6,397 nucleotides of DNA from Thermoprotei archaeon (GTDB lineage: Archaea > Thermoproteota > Thermoprotei > QMSL01 > B3-G16), in NCBI GenBank assembly GCA_021158375.1, contig JAGGUS010000187.1:1-6397 (forward strand), written 5' to 3'. Positions 5,841-6,397 of this stretch are shown here, one piece after another. The notes under the pieces were generated by a model. It was not told the DNA's origin and made no database searches. It worked only from the letters and a program-made list of their open reading frames with translations. Position 1 is the first letter of the stretch. Each line of letters opens with the position of its first letter. The translations under genes were made by a program, and so were the position numbers.

Positions 5841-6397
5841 TCACACTCCTGTAGCTATCTTTAAGGCTAAACCCTTACTTATAAGATCTTCGGCATCTAA
5901 AGCCGGTATGAGCGCCACATCTTCTCGTTCGAAAGGCCCGTAGACGTTTTTATCGGCTCCTATGAAACGAGTTGTGCTTGATATAAAACGTACTAGCACA
6001 TAATTGTTTATAGTTCTTGTTAATTTTGGATTCTCTTTGTCCTTATCGCTTTGAACGAATTTAGCTACGACTTTTTCGAATGCTATTCTGAAATCATTAA
6101 AAAACTCTTGTTCCTCTGGAGGTAGTTTACTCAGCTCTACTATTTCTCCTGATACAAAAGAAACTATTAGCTTCAATACTCGTACCTTAAATAAACTTAA
6201 TATTAGTTTTCTAATGAATTCCTCCTCTGCTCTACGGATCTCTTTAGGTAATTCTTCTTTTCCTTTAAGTCTCTCCAAGTACTCCTGGGTCTTATTGTAG
6301 ATATTTAGCGGTATTTCTGTAAGACCTTCTTCTTCTATCTCATTAAACCATACCTCTAAGAGTACTTTGTAAAGGTTATTCTGCTTAGCATCCTTCA
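5841..6397 (-). CDS. gins15: GINS complex subunit, Gins51 (Gins15) type, cut or just ending at the window edge
   Basis: Subunit of the archaeal GINS complex, which joins MCM and the Cdc45/GAN-like protein in the replicative helicase. In the window 184 residues are open up to base 6397. The two bases at the edge read TG in frame, so an ATG or GTG start could begin with the very next base, or the gene may go on. An alpha-helical A domain (visible from LYKVLLEVWFNEIEEE) is followed by a charged linker (SDKDKENPKL) and a small beta-rich B domain at the C-terminus (YVLVRFISSTTRFIGADKNVYGPFEREDVALIP). The A-then-B order is that of Gins51/Sld5, not Gins23. The TTG at 6278 is an internal Leu codon, not the start. 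It is followed after 6 nt by rpl44e; the operon promoter is outside the window. Confidence 0.88.
   Translation of the reverse strand, partial: KDAKQNNLYKVLLEVWFNEIEEEGLTEIPLNIYNKTQEYLERLKGKEELPKEIRRAEEEFIRKLILSLFKVRVLKLIVSFVSGEIVELSKLPPEEQEFFNDFRIAFEKVVAKFVQSDKDKENPKLTRTINNYVLVRFISSTTRFIGADKNVYGPFEREDVALIPALDAEDLISKGLALKIATGV

Noticed and set aside
1..6397. Defence system, mobile element, CRISPR, tRNA or C/D-box RNA
   Set aside because: I looked for repeats, transposase or nuclease motifs, tRNA arms and paired C/D boxes. None was convincing; isolated TGATGA-like words fall within coding sequence.

Overview
This is a stretch of archaeal chromosome. Six or more of its genes occur only in archaea or in archaea and eukaryotes: RadA recombinase, AglB/STT3 oligosaccharyltransferase, CDP-archaeol synthase, ribosomal proteins L44e and S27e, aIF2-alpha, Nop10 and a GINS subunit. 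Low-to-moderate GC, Shine-Dalgarno sites based on GGTGA, TATA boxes, 4-nt gene overlaps and the gene order gins-rpl44e-rps27e-aif2a-nop10 fit a thermophilic member of the Thermoproteota (Crenarchaeota). I cannot name the genus. I see no mobile element, CRISPR array, tRNA, rRNA or defence gene, and no gap between genes longer than about 80 bases.

Left part (1-844): the 3' portion of carS (+), which makes CDP-archaeol for membrane lipids, runs tail to tail into a small three-helix membrane protein on the minus strand with only 4 nt between them. I read that small protein as a minimal OST3/OST6/OSTC-like subunit of the oligosaccharyltransferase, based on a recalled pattern of motifs and topology. 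This is the most interesting call in the window.

Middle part (845-4338): radA (+) is divergent from the OST-like gene, and the two share a short intergenic region with one nearly symmetrical TATA-like box. It is followed by its own promoter-like site, a 59-residue zinc-ribbon protein with a very basic tail, and aglB. The last two overlap by 4 nt and look like one operon. The AglB has strongly eukaryote-like catalytic motifs (SVxEH, WWDYG, DxxKxxxM) and a sequon pair at the place where eukaryotic STT3 carries its conserved glycans. Thus an OST catalytic subunit and a candidate OST accessory subunit lie about 1.3 kb apart, on either side of radA.

Right part (4339-6397): a tightly packed minus-strand operon reads gins (cut at the window edge), rpl44e, rps27e, aif2a, nop10. 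The spacings are 6, 6, 10 and -4 nt. This is the known archaeal cluster joining a replication-helicase subunit with ribosome, translation-initiation and rRNA-modification genes. It converges on aglB, with 17 nt between the stop codons.
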